This document shows, piece by piece, positions 45,878-56,815 of a DNA stretch of 64,000 nt. The stretch covers positions 18,982,100 through 19,046,099 of the forward strand of contig CM067059.1 in NCBI GenBank assembly GCA_033980235.1, in the 5' to 3' direction. The DNA is from Diadema setosum (lineage: Eukaryota; Echinodermata; Echinoidea; Diadematoida; Diadematidae). A model generated the notes under the pieces. The model did no database searches, was not told where the DNA came from, and saw only the letters and a program-made list of their open reading frames with translations. Position numbers and translations under genes: made by a program. The first letter of the stretch is position 1; the number at the start of each line of letters is the position of its first letter.

Positions 45878-46598
45878 CCCCGTTTAGAGTCCCACCAAAC
45901 ACGGCACAACCTCTAGAGGTTGCGCCGTATTCATGCCAGACGATGGGGACTCTAAATGGTCTCGGCACAAAGCATCTAGCACGAGTCTGGGGTGAGTCTG
46001 GCGTGAGTCTGGGGTGAATGTCGTGCTAGACAGCCTAGCGCGAGTCTAGGCACAACCTCTAGAGGTTGTGTTGTGTTCACGCCAGACGAGGGGACTCCAG
46101 GGAGGTGGAGGAGAGAGAGACTCTTCAACCTCCCCGGGGACTCTAAACGGTCTCGGCACAAACACGGCGTGAACATAGTCTGGTTTCAGACCCTTTGTCA
46201 ACTATACTCCTTTAACAAAATGCGCCCTACGCGGATTTCATCGCCTCCCTTAACGCAGTCGCCGCTTTTGCCAAAGGCTAAGGTCCATCAGCTAAACCTG
46301 CTACTTCTAATTGTTAGAAGGTATTAATATTCTGAAAAGAAAATTAGTGCGTGAAGACGGTCTGAAAACCAGACTAGCGTGAACACGGCTCACACTTCCA
46401 GCACTCGCTGTTTGTGGTAGAAAAAATGCCCTTCCACTGGTTTCCATAGAAATGTATACTGGACCTCACTCTAGACAACAGGGGGACTCTAAACGGGGGT
46501 CTCTCTTACCACCCACTGAGTTTGTATAAAAAATGACTAAATTTCATCTAGCATGTCCTCCAGAGGTCCTCCTATAGACAGGGGGACTCTAGACGGGG
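45878..46598. mobile_element. TA-flanked MITE, CCCCGTTTAGAGTCCC ends, 721 bp
   Basis: TA lies outside both CCCCGTTTAGAGTCCC (left) and GGGACTCTAGACGGGG (right), inverse repeats with one mismatch. Internal GGGGACTCTAAACGG words repeat the terminus. The palindrome ACAACCTCTAGAGGTTG occurs twice (45908 and 46052) and GTCTGGGGTGA three times. Another element is nested at 46177-46375. Bases 46599-47301 contain no recognised feature. Confidence 0.85.
46177..46375. mobile_element. Small nested MITE, AGTCTGGTTTCAGACC...GGTCTGAAAACCAGACT
   Basis: Inverse ends of ~17 bp, flanked by T/A and by copies of the host sequence GCGTGAACA(T/C) on each side. Same terminal family and size class as 39042-39229. 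Confidence 0.75.
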
Positions 46599-48018
46599 TA
46601 TTATCTCGTGTTTCGATTTGTGGTGTTTCCTGTCTACATCCACCGCGTCATGTAATGAAATGCTTATTGTCCGATTTTTTGGAAGCATAACATGAAAGCT
46701 CAACGAAGAGCTCAAGGAAGGACAAAAAGAAGGGAATGCTTAAGTAGACTTAAGTAGAAAGAGGAGGGATAACAATAAGAGAAATAAAGGGATTCGTATA
46801 AAAAAAATGGAGAGGACATAATTTGTGCGATAGAAGTATGTCTATGAAATTTAATTTGCTCCCATAAATTTATCGACACATCCACACTGTACAGGATATG
46901 CTATTTATTTTCAAGAAAGCTCATTGGTATGAAAAAAAAAAAATCACATGGTCCCATGCACATTTTGTATAAAAAAAGTCATATTGTTGTTGTTGTTACA
47001 AAAAATAAAAGAAGAAAGAAGGACAATACTGACATAAAATCAGACCATTATAAATCTTAAACAAATCAAACTTTATTATTAGATATACAATATGTTACCA
47101 CGAAAGAGCTCATAATCAACATCATCTGTGAATAGTGATGCCCATAGGAAAACCGCACGAAATGAAGTGAAGAAGTACTGGAAGGTGTCGAAACCATGAT
47201 ATAAAGCATAAATACCTACGTATTTATTGTTGTTATTGTTTACTTTTTGTGTTGATGCTGAACTATATTCAAAGTAATCTTACAGATAATGCGTAATCAG
47301 ATTTCAATTCAATTCAATTCAATAGTTTATTTATTTCCATCATCACAAAGAAAAGAAAAGAAAAAGTTGACATAATCCAAAGTGATACATTTTTTTTTCA
47401 TTTCTCTTACACTCGTCCGATAAAGGATTTTTTCAATACAATATAAAGTATATTATACACGAATGATGTCGTAAAAAAGAAACAATGCACTTTGTCATTG
47501 CAACAAAAATAGTAAATAATCACAATGATGGAAAACAGTGTTCCACTAAAAAAGCCACGCTTGTAAAACGTGGAACACTGGAACAAAACAACAACAGCAC
47601 CAATTTGTTATACCAAATAGACATATTCATTTAAATTCTTCTACATACTATTGTACATTTTACTAATTGATATAATGATGTTGATACTATGAACAATACT
47701 TACTAGGATTTTAGGATGCAATCGTATAAACTATATAACATATCACATTTGTGGCACAGACACTATGGGGCCAGGTGTGCCAGGAAAATTGAATGGAAAA
47801 AGATATGCAATCGGCCACAAAAAACATAACGACGACAACAACAATAACACAATACACAGAAATAACAAAATTTGAGGAAATGCACTCAGACAGATACTGG
47901 ACAACGAAGAACAAGGAAAAAGTAGCAGGGAAGAATAGAGAAGGAAAAGGAGAGGGATGGAAAAGGTCTGTGGACACACTACAAAATCTCAAGGAAACGT
48001 GAAACATGACGGGTTTTT

Positions 48019-49938
48019 TCACTGAACAGAATTAACTGGTACTGTATATTTAGAAAACAAATGTTTTTTGAGTTTATACTTAAATGTAATTAACTTCACA
48101 GATTCTTTTAGATCATTATCTAAGCTATTCCAAAATCTGGGTCCGGTATAAACAAATGTATTTTGAGTGTGTACAGTTCTAACTAAGGGAAGATGAAATT
48201 CTTTAGATTGTCTAGTGGGATAATTATGTACGTGGCTGTTACGGTGAAATAAAGAATAAAATATTTTGGGTAGATGATTGCAGTTGTAATTAAACATAAA
48301 TTGACCAAGTTGTAACAAATACAACTCATTTATTTTCAGAATTTTGTGCTCAAGGAAAAGCTTGTCAGTATGTGCTCGGATATGAAGGTTAAAAACGATT
48401 CTGAGCGCCATCTTTTGCAGAAGAAATAGTTTATCTAACAATGTCGAATATGTATTCCCCCAAGCAAGAATTCCGTAATTCAAGTACGGCAATACCAAAC
48501 TTGAATAAAGCGTAATCAAAGCCGAAGAAGGAAGATAATATTTCAATCTATTCATTATGCCTATGTTACGTGCAATTACTTTACAAATATTGTTTATGTG
48601 ACACTTCCATGATAACTTATTATCAACACAAACACCTAAGAATTTAATGGACGAAACCTCTTCAAGAGGAGTAGTGTCAAATATAACATTACCTGGTAAT
48701 CTATCTAAAGAATTACTGAAAAACATATACTTTGTCTTCTCAATATTCAGTGACAATTTATTTGCATATATCCATTGTGAGACATTCTTCAATTCATTCA
48801 CTGTACTAATCAAAGTATTAGGGTCAGGGTGGGAATAAAAAAGATTGGAATCATCCGCGAATAATATGAAAGAGAGTTTATCTGAAGATCTATAAAAATC
48901 ATTAATGTAAACTATAAATAACAGTGGGCCTAACAAACTTCCTTGCGGAACACCACATTCTATTTTCTTCATAGAAGAATCAAAACTGTTGACATTTACA
49001 AATTGAAATCTGTCAGATAAATAACTCGTAAACCATTGCAAGGCTTTTCCGCGAATACCATAATGGGATAACTTAGAAAGAAGTATACCATGATTAATCG
49101 TATCAAAAGCCTTTGAAAAGTCCAGGAAGATGCCTATTGTATGCGAAAATGTATCAAGTGCATGTGTAATCTTTTCCACAAAGGTAAGTAAAGCGTGGGT
49201 GGTGTTGTGATTTTCTCTGAATCCAAATTGAAAATTCGTAAATATATTACTCATATTGAAAAATTTTACAGTTCGGATATATACTATTCTTTCCAAAATT
49301 TTAGAAATTGAGGTTAATAACGATATTGGTCTGTAATTATTGACATCATTTTTCTCCCCTTTCTTATATATAGGTATAACTTTGGCAGTCTTCATTTGAC
49401 TTGGTACAAGCCCAGTACTAAGTGATAAATTAATAATATATACTAAAGGATCTATTATTTGAAGAATTATATTTTTCAACAAATAATTATCGATTCCATC
49501 ACAACCTGGGCTTTTCCCTTCTTTCAAATTATGAATAATATCAATAACTTCTTCATTATACGTAGGGTCCAAAAACATAGTTTTAGGATTAGGTATATCT
49601 AGAAAATCATAAAACACTTTATTAGATGAAGGGATACTTTGTGATAAATTTTTCCCAATCGATGCAAAAAAATCATTAAAAATTTCGGCCATACCAGCAG
49701 GTACATTGCTTGAGGTATTACCCCATCGTACTTCTGAAATACTAGATACATCATTAGATGTATTCATAACCTCTTTTATTGTTTTCCAAGTATTCTTAAT
49801 ATCATTTTTATATTTCATTATCTGGTTGACATAAAATTTTCTCTTTTGTAAACGCAATAAATTAGTAAGCGTGTTTTTATAAGTCACATATTTTTGTCTG
49901 TTTTTATCCGTAGGGTTACTCCTGTATTTATAAAACAA
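48019..49938 (-). CDS. LINE reverse transcriptase domain with C-terminal tail
   Basis: Reverse transcriptase portion of the LINE ORF2 (639 codons readable). It copies the element RNA into DNA at the nicked target site. Visible blocks: KSPGCDGIDNYLL (~142-154), NYRPISLLTSISKILERI (~201-218), FLDFSKAFDTINH with the first catalytic Asp (~271-283), GVPQGSLLGPLLFIVYIND (~329-347) and the FADD box with the catalytic Asp pair (360-363). Near the end, GPRFWNSL and a Lys-rich tail match the usual CR1/jockey C terminus. The frame opens without ATG because it is the continuation of the endonuclease frame: a run of nine A (minus strand, ~49949-49957) appears to contain one base too many, shifting the phase. 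All catalytic residues are intact. Confidence 0.92.
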   Translation of the reverse strand: MFYKYRSNPTDKNRQKYVTYKNTLTNLLRLQKRKFYVNQIMKYKNDIKNTWKTIKEVMNTSNDVSSISEVRWGNTSSNVPAGMAEIFNDFFASIGKNLSQSIPSSNKVFYDFLDIPNPKTMFLDPTYNEEVIDIIHNLKEGKSPGCDGIDNYLLKNIILQIIDPLVYIINLSLSTGLVPSQMKTAKVIPIYKKGEKNDVNNYRPISLLTSISKILERIVYIRTVKFFNMSNIFTNFQFGFRENHNTTHALLTFVEKITHALDTFSHTIGIFLDFSKAFDTINHGILLSKLSHYGIRGKALQWFTSYLSDRFQFVNVNSFDSSMKKIECGVPQGSLLGPLLFIVYINDFYRSSDKLSFILFADDSNLFYSHPDPNTLISTVNELKNVSQWIYANKLSLNIEKTKYMFFSNSLDRLPGNVIFDTTPLEEVSSIKFLGVCVDNKLSWKCHINNICKVIARNIGIMNRLKYYLPSSALITLYSSLVLPYLNYGILAWGNTYSTLLDKLFLLQKMALRIVFNLHIRAHTDKLFLEHKILKINELYLLQLGQFMFNYNCNHLPKIFYSLFHRNSHVHNYPTRQSKEFHLPLVRTVHTQNTFVYTGPRFWNSLDNDLKESVKLITFKYKLKKHLFSKYTVPVNSVQ

Positions 49939-49981
49939 ATTATTTTTTTTTATTAATCGATCTTAAAAGTGATTGGGTTAT

Positions 49982-51145
49982 TCACGGGAGTCTTGGAGTT
50001 CTTTTATAAGAACTTTTCCTTGTGCAAAACGGAATATGTTCATCAATTTTAGAAGTGATAGTTTTCATAAAATAATCATAACACAAATCAAGATCGGTAT
50101 TGTTGTATACATAAAACCAATCAATATCTTTTAAACTATTTTGCAAATTAATAAGATTATTGGCCGTAATCTTACGACGTCTCTGATAATTATTTTGCCT
50201 AGTAGATAACTTAATTGGCACTTGTGTGAAGATTGGATAATGATCAGAGATGTCAGATAAAACAATACCAGACTCGGGAATTGGGAGAATATTACAAAAA
50301 ATATTATCAATCAAAGTGGCAGATCGGTCAGTAACACGGGTCGGCTTAGAAATTAACGGTAATAAGGAAACAGACATTAAGGTTTCTACAAATTCTTGCG
50401 AAATATGTTGGGAATTACATTTCATAAGATCAATATTGAAATCACCCATTAAATATACGTGTTTATTTGTAAAGATAGAGTTCTGCATTAAATTTTGTAT
50501 ATACAACAAAAAATCATTCGGATTCGATCCAGGGGGTCTGTAAACAACTCCAATCAGTATGTTTTTCCCATTCGGGTTTACCATTTCAACAAAAAGAGAT
50601 TCAACTACATCAGTCATGACATTCAATTCTTCGTGGATAGAATATTCAAATTTGTTGGGGATGTATAAACCCACGCCACCACCCATTCTTTCTTTTCTAT
50701 TTCTGTACACGAAATCAAAGCCGGATATAGAAAATAAATGACTTATATTGGGAGTCAACCATGTTTCGGTCAAACCTATAACAGAACTGTTATTACCAGA
50801 ATTTTCTAAAAATAATCGCAACTTATCAAAATTTCTACTTATGCTTCGTATATTCAAATGAGCTAACAAAAAATTGTCATCATCACTATTCATAACATAT
50901 TGTTTATACTGATTTACAGTCAGATAAGCGCATGATGAACTTTGCACAGGATCTTCAGGATCAAAATTATATTCAAATTCTTGTGCTGAAGCATTAAGTT
51001 TGTTCGATATGTATGCTTCATATAAGGTGGAAGTTTTGTTTTCCTGCGCGGACGTAAAAGAGCGCCCAACTGTATCATGAAATTCATCATCGTTCACAGA
51101 GTTGAAAACAAATGTTGGATTAGCCATAAGTATAAAGAGAATCAC
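49982..51145 (-). CDS. LINE apurinic-type endonuclease domain (N-terminal part of ORF2)
   Basis: 387 codons. The AP-endonuclease fold that nicks the genomic target is recognised by HLNIRS (~96), LTETWL with the metal-binding Glu (~125-130), GGGVGLYI, VYRPPG (~201), MGDFN (~233), TLIDNIF (~277) and SDISDHYPIF with the catalytic Asp-His pair (~297-306). The N-terminal ~90 residues are unrecognised and do not form a clear PHD or zinc finger. The frame ends in TGA at 49982 where a Trp codon (TGG) would be expected, followed by the A-run frameshift before the RT; thus one substitution and one base insertion separate the two domains. The start is uncertain: Met at 51145 or a Met five to six codons later. 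Confidence 0.9.
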   Translation of the reverse strand: MILFILMANPTFVFNSVNDDEFHDTVGRSFTSAQENKTSTLYEAYISNKLNASAQEFEYNFDPEDPVQSSSCAYLTVNQYKQYVMNSDDDNFLLAHLNIRSISRNFDKLRLFLENSGNNSSVIGLTETWLTPNISHLFSISGFDFVYRNRKERMGGGVGLYIPNKFEYSIHEELNVMTDVVESLFVEMVNPNGKNILIGVVYRPPGSNPNDFLLYIQNLMQNSIFTNKHVYLMGDFNIDLMKCNSQHISQEFVETLMSVSLLPLISKPTRVTDRSATLIDNIFCNILPIPESGIVLSDISDHYPIFTQVPIKLSTRQNNYQRRRKITANNLINLQNSLKDIDWFYVYNNTDLDLCYDYFMKTITSKIDEHIPFCTRKSSYKRTPRLP

Positions 51146-51470
51146 ACCGGAATCGACAAAAGTTCCACTTAGACCTAGACCTGGAAATTGTAGTTATGTG
51201 GGAATGTACAGACCTGGAAGAAAAGAAAGAGAAACGCATATACACAAACATGAAACACATACAAGAAACACACACATGAAGCATAGACATGAGACACACA
51301 CAAGACACGAGAAACAACAAGGACGCAGACAAGACATAGCCGATGATATCAAATTGGGCACGCACGTCCGTGGCCTGTGTCTGCTCTGCCAATACAAAAC
51401 GAGGCATAAGCAATGATGTCAGCTTGGATTTAACAACAGACTGCATTTGAGTTAGTGAGCTCCCTTGATA

Positions 51471-52344
51471 TTCAAAAAAATAAAATTTTCATACGAGATA
51501 TATTCACGTGCATAATTCAAACTATCAATATGAATTTTTATAGGTTATTTGGGGATCAGGAGAGAAGGAGAGAGACGAAGGGAGACACGAATACATTTGA
51601 TGTTTACTGTATGCACCTACACTGTAGTTTCTGATATTAACAGTAAGTGCCTATTGGCCATAATAAAACAATAAGTGTCATATCTTCACAAGTCATGATA
51701 GACAAACTACGATGTAGAAATCAATTCTGAATATTTGTTCGCTGGGAATGTCATGAAGGAGAAAATGGAAAAGAAATCAGAGAAGAACAAAGAAAAACAA
51801 ATAACAAATACAGAACATCTCATAAGAGAGTTTAGACAATAAGCGTATAACTGATTGATACTATCAGCTTTCCCGGATATCACCTCATCGTAAGCTTTCT
51901 TCAACCCCATCCCTACCATTACAACACCTCAATCAAAATTAAATTGAAGAGAATGAAACAAATTATCTGCTTAACGTAATAGAAGATTATTCCATATATA
52001 CATAAGTGTTTATATTTTTTATATTCATTTAAGTTTGCAGAGAGAATGAGAACGAGATGAGATCAGTGAAACAAAAAATGGTATTGACTTTTTTGCTCAA
52101 TCATTGATCATCATAAGCAGCGTCCGCAGGATTGGGACGTCCCACTCGCCAAAGTCGCGAAGGGGGGAAACAAGCAACAAAAACAAAAACAAAATCGACA
52201 CCATAGCGGGAAGCGCACCCACCAGGGAGGTGCACCTATCGTAAAGAGCGTACAACGGGTCGAGTGCACAGAATACTCGTACATTGTGCTATGTTTTAGC
52301 TAAAATTCAGTTGAAATACAAAGATCATTGTATGCAACCAGCGT
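51471..52344. other. No gene or clear repeat seen
   Basis: A/T-rich sequence between the LINE and the 960-bp satellite. An open 70-codon minus-strand frame at 51707-51919 has no recognisable domain. The right part (52100-52340) is more GC-rich and precedes the first satellite unit. Confidence 0.4.
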
Positions 52345-55300
52345 TAACAGACTGCCGGGAACCATGCAGTACATCACACCTGCTAAGTAAAGTATTCAAA
52401 GTATAAGCATGAGGGGATACAGAGACTTTCAAAATAAAAAATGAAAAAAAAACACACACACACACACACAAAACAAAACAGCAGTTTAACTTACAGATTC
52501 AGATTCTTAGATACTAAAAAATTGAAACAACTGTTCATATCAGTGCAGGTGCAAATGAGAGGGCATGCTGCTCGTAAACAACATGCCAAACCTGTGGCCA
52601 GTCACCCCTCAAAATCTTTTATAGACGCATTTGACACAGACTATTATTCAGATTTTTCTTCTTGTGGACTGCACTACTCAGTATTTGGTTCTATGGTTCT
52701 ATGGGACCACTAAAGTGGCATGTACTGTACTGAGTATAATTCATTTGACTCATTCATTGTAAAAGAATGTTACAGCAACCATCATAATAAGACTGCCGGG
52801 AACCATGCAGTACACTACACCTGCTAGCAACAATTTCAAAGTATTAGCGTGAGGGAATACAGTGTCTTTCACAATGAAAAAAACAAAAACAAAATCATTG
52901 ATTTGACTTAGAGACTCAGATTCTTAGATACTAAAAAAATTGGGACAACAGTTCATATCCGTGCAGGTGTAAATGAGAGGGCATGCTGCTCGTAAACAAC
53001 ATGCCAAACCTGTGGCCAGTCACCCCTCAAAATCTTTTATAGACGCATTTGACACAGACTATTATTCAGATTGAGAGACGGAATTCAGCATGCATATAGT
53101 TGATGTCCTATCGGGCAAGGCCCAGGTAAAACGTACCTATCCAGCCCATGAACGACTATATCGCAGGACAGGCATTACATTAGCAAAGATAAAATATTGT
53201 GGGTAATTATACTGACGCTCGCCAAAATCTATTATGGAATTACAGAGCCTTATACAAAGCGAATCATAGATGGGGGTTCCAATAAACTACTTGAAACGCA
53301 ACTTTAAATACTTATCACACCAAAATCATATTAATAGATTGGGTCACAAAACGATACTGAACGTTTTAGTGACATGAATGATCACTATCGTTTGCAGGGA
53401 TAGTCAAATTTGGGATAACCAGCGATTATTGGCTTGAGTGTAGCGTGAAAGAAAAGAAGAAAAAAGCCCTCTGGTAATACAAAACCAGTAAAAAAATTTA
53501 CCAAAAGCAGGGTTGCATAATCATTCTCAAATGTTTAAACTATCGGAAACACTCGATAGATGTGTTTTGATAGATGTCTTGTTGAGGCCTTAAATAACAG
53601 TTGTATGTATTTTGCTTTTCCGTTAAAACTTCTAGATTTTTCTTCTTGTGGACTGCACTACTCAGTATTTGGTTCTATGGTTCTATGGGCCCACTAAAGT
53701 GGCATGTACTGAGTATAATTCATTTGACCCATTCATTGTAAAAGAATGTTACAGCAACCAACATAATAAGACTGCCGGGAACCATGCAGTACACTACACC
53801 TGCTCAGCAACAATTTCAAAGTATTAGCGTGAGGGAATACAGTGTCTTTCACAATGAAAAAACAAAACAAAACAAAAACAAAATCATTGATTTGACTTGG
53901 AGACTCAGATTCTTAGATACTAAAAAATTGGGACAACAGTTCATATCCGTGCAGGTGTAAATGAGAGGGCATGCTGCTCGTAAACAACATACCAAACCTG
54001 TGGCCAGTCACCCCTCAAAATCTTTTATAGACGCATTTGACACAGACTATTATTCAAATTGAGAGGCGGAATTCAGCATGCATATAGTTGATGTCCTATC
54101 GGGCAAGGCCCAGGTAAAACGTACCTATCCAGCCCATGAACGACTATATCGCAGGACAGGCATTACTTTAGCAAAGATAAAATATTGTGGGTAATTATAC
54201 TGAGGCTCGCCAGAATCTATTATGGAATTACAGAGCCTTATACAAAGCGAATCATAGATGGGGTTCCAATAAACTACTTGAAACGCAACTTTAAATACTT
54301 ATCACACCAAAATCATATTAGTAGAGTGGGTCACAAAACGATACTGAACGTTTTAGTGACATGAATGATCACTATCGTTTGCAGGGATAGTCAAAGTCAA
54401 AGATAGTCAAAGTCAAAGAAAAAAAGCCCTCTGGTAATACAAAACCAGTAAAAAATTTACCAAAAGCAGGGTTGCATAATCATTCTCAAATGTTTGAACT
54501 ATCGGAAACACTCGATAGATGTGTTTTGATAGATGTCTTGTTGAGGCATATAATAACAGTTGCATGTATTTTGCTTTTCGTTAAAACTTCTAGATTTTTC
54601 TTCTTGTGGACTGCACTACTCAGTATTTGGTTCCATGGTTCTATGGGCCCACTAAAGTGGCATGTACTGAGTATAATTCATTTGACCCATTCATTGTAAA
54701 AGAATGTTACAGCAACCAACATAATAAGACTGCCGGGAACCATGCAGTACACTACACCTGCTCAGCAACAATTTCAAAGTATTAGCGTGAGGGAATACAG
54801 TGTCTTTCACAATGAAAAAAAAACAAAAACAAAATCATTGATTTGACTTAGAGACTCAGATTCTTAGATACTAAAAAATTGGGACAACAATTCATATCCG
54901 TGCAGGTGTAAATGAGAGGGCATGCTGCTCATAAACAACATGCCAAACCTGTGGCCAGTCACCCCTCAAAATCCTTTAAGAACACATTTGACACAGACTA
55001 TTATTCAGAATGAGAGACGGAATTCAGCATGCATATAGTTGGTGACACATAAGGCAAGGCCCAGGTAATGCCCTATGCCAGTTGTCATGAAAAGAAATGA
55101 AGAGGAAAAGAAAAAAAAAAACTTCAGGAGAGGGGTAATGCATAAATCAGAATAATGTCTACCAATCGGGGTTTTTCAGTATTTTTTTTTTTTTTTTTGG
55201 TTTTGTGCGTTATAAGGTGAAAGCGTACCCATGCAACCCATGCATGAGTATAACTCAGAACAAACATTACATTAAAGAATATAAAACATTGCAGGTAATT

Positions 55301-55850
55301 ATACTGTGGCTCGGCAAACTCTAGTATGGAATTACAGAACCTTATACAAAACAAATCATGGATGAGGTTTCAATAATTATAGTTGAGGCTCTACTCCGAG
55401 TATTTATCACACCAAAATCATATCAATGAATTGGGTCACAAAACGATACTGAACATTTAAATGACATAAATAATCAATATCGTTTACAGGGATAGCCAAA
55501 TCTGGAATAACTTACCATTATTAACTGGAGTGTCACATGAAAGAAAGAAGAAGAAGATTTATATTAAAAAAAAAAACAAAAAAAACCCTCTGATATTATT
55601 CGCTCAAAACTGGTAAGGGGTTAACCAAAAGCAGGGTTGCGTAATCAATCTCAAATGTTAGCACTGCCGGAAATATTCGGTAGATGAGTTGTGTTTTCTA
55701 ATCTGCACTCAAACTATTTCTTTTTGAGGCCTTAAAGAGCAGTTGCATATCTTTTCCTTTTGGTTAAAACTTCTAGAATTTCTTCTTATGGACAGCACTA
55801 TGGTTCTATGGGCCCGCTAAAGTGGCATGCACTGAGTATAATATTAATTT
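52345..55850. repeat. ~960-bp tandem satellite, one truncated and three longer units
   Basis: Units begin at GACTGCCGGGAACCATGCAG (52350, 52789, 53770 and 54728). Shared landmarks are AGGGCATGCTGCTCGTAAAC, TTGACACAGACTATTATTCA, GACGGAATTCAGCATGCATA, AACGATACTGAACGTTTTAG and TTCTTCTTGTGGACTGCAC. Unit 1 lacks ~540 bp between CAGATT and TTTCTTCTTG; units 2 and 3 are nearly identical; unit 4 is close to them for ~320 bp and then diverged. No sustained reading frame. Bases 55851-56427 show nothing further. Confidence 0.93.
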
Positions 55851-56427
55851 GTTCCATTCAATGTAGATATATTTATACAAGATATTACATATGACACTGG
55901 TCCATCGAGTGATGGAACAACTTGAAACTACTAACATCCATTACGAGAAGCAAGATGCACTAATAAATTTTGTGGGGAGTTATTGAGTTTCTGAAAGAAG
56001 GAAGAGAGAAAAAAAAACCCAAACAAACAATCAATCGAAACACATCTAGATTACCACAAATCTGAGTCATATCAGTGAATGTATTCAGTTGTTCAACAGG
56101 CAATAGCAATCGTCATTGGAAATACGTGTAAAAAGTATGTAATATAAATCATGTATACATTACAAAATGAGAAGGAGGGTTGATTGTTCCTTACATTCTG
56201 ATGGCTTGGATGGAGGTATCGGTTGCCTTCCAATTACCGCATGTCATGGTATTACTCGTAGACTGGATATGGAAGAATCTTGGTTGATAAGAGGTAGGGA
56301 CTGAGCAGTTAGGTTACAACGGCTCCGTATGGCCGAGGCTCCCAGGCACATAGTTGCTAGATTTCTGGCGATGGAGATCGGTGGGGCATGCGGGGCTCTC
56401 ACTCATCGTTGTGCAGAGTGATCGATT

Positions 56428-56815
56428 TCAGGCGGTAAAAAGGGAAAAGGGAAAAAACAACAACAGAAAACAAAAAAGAGAACCGGATTTATTTATTTGA
56501 CGCTTCCCTGGAGAGATGAATAGGATACTGGCATTTCTCACGATAACCAACGACAAAGCGGTCCCGGAAGTGTTGTATGGGCTGGCGCTGGAAACCTGGG
56601 AGGCAGGGCTGGTGGATGTTGCGGAGTCTGGAGCAGTGAACATCATTCCATGGACACCAGGAGGGTCAAGGCAGTTGAAATAATCGTATAATGATGAACG
56701 GAGCTGATTTGGTTCTACTCTAGAGCGATCACTGGTGGGCCTTTGAATGGGGGTGGATGGGGATGCTGCACGGGCGCTTAACAACTATCAAGAGCAATAG
56801 GCCTCTGTTGTGGAA
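56428..56815 (-). other. Region 3' of the ORF1p-like frame, no ORF2
   Basis: On the minus strand the sequence after the TAA of the ORF1p-like gene gives a 118-codon frame with SPASQVSSASPYNTSG and a hydrophobic end. It matches no endonuclease or RT block, so a second LINE ORF is absent here. It may be 3' UTR of the solo ORF1 unit or unrelated DNA. Confidence 0.4.

Larger units (their letters stand above)
47302..51470 (-). mobile_element. Nearly complete CR1/jockey-group LINE
   Basis: Reads on the minus strand: a short 5' region (about 51146-51470, with TG-rich sequence), an endonuclease frame, a reverse transcriptase frame, ~720 bp of 3' UTR, and a terminal (GAATT)4-type run at 47302-47324. 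Length ~4.2 kb is near full length for elements with a single ORF2. The exact 5' end is uncertain, no target duplication could be set, and an upstream ORF1 was not found. Only two lesions interrupt the polyprotein, so it is young. Confidence 0.9.
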
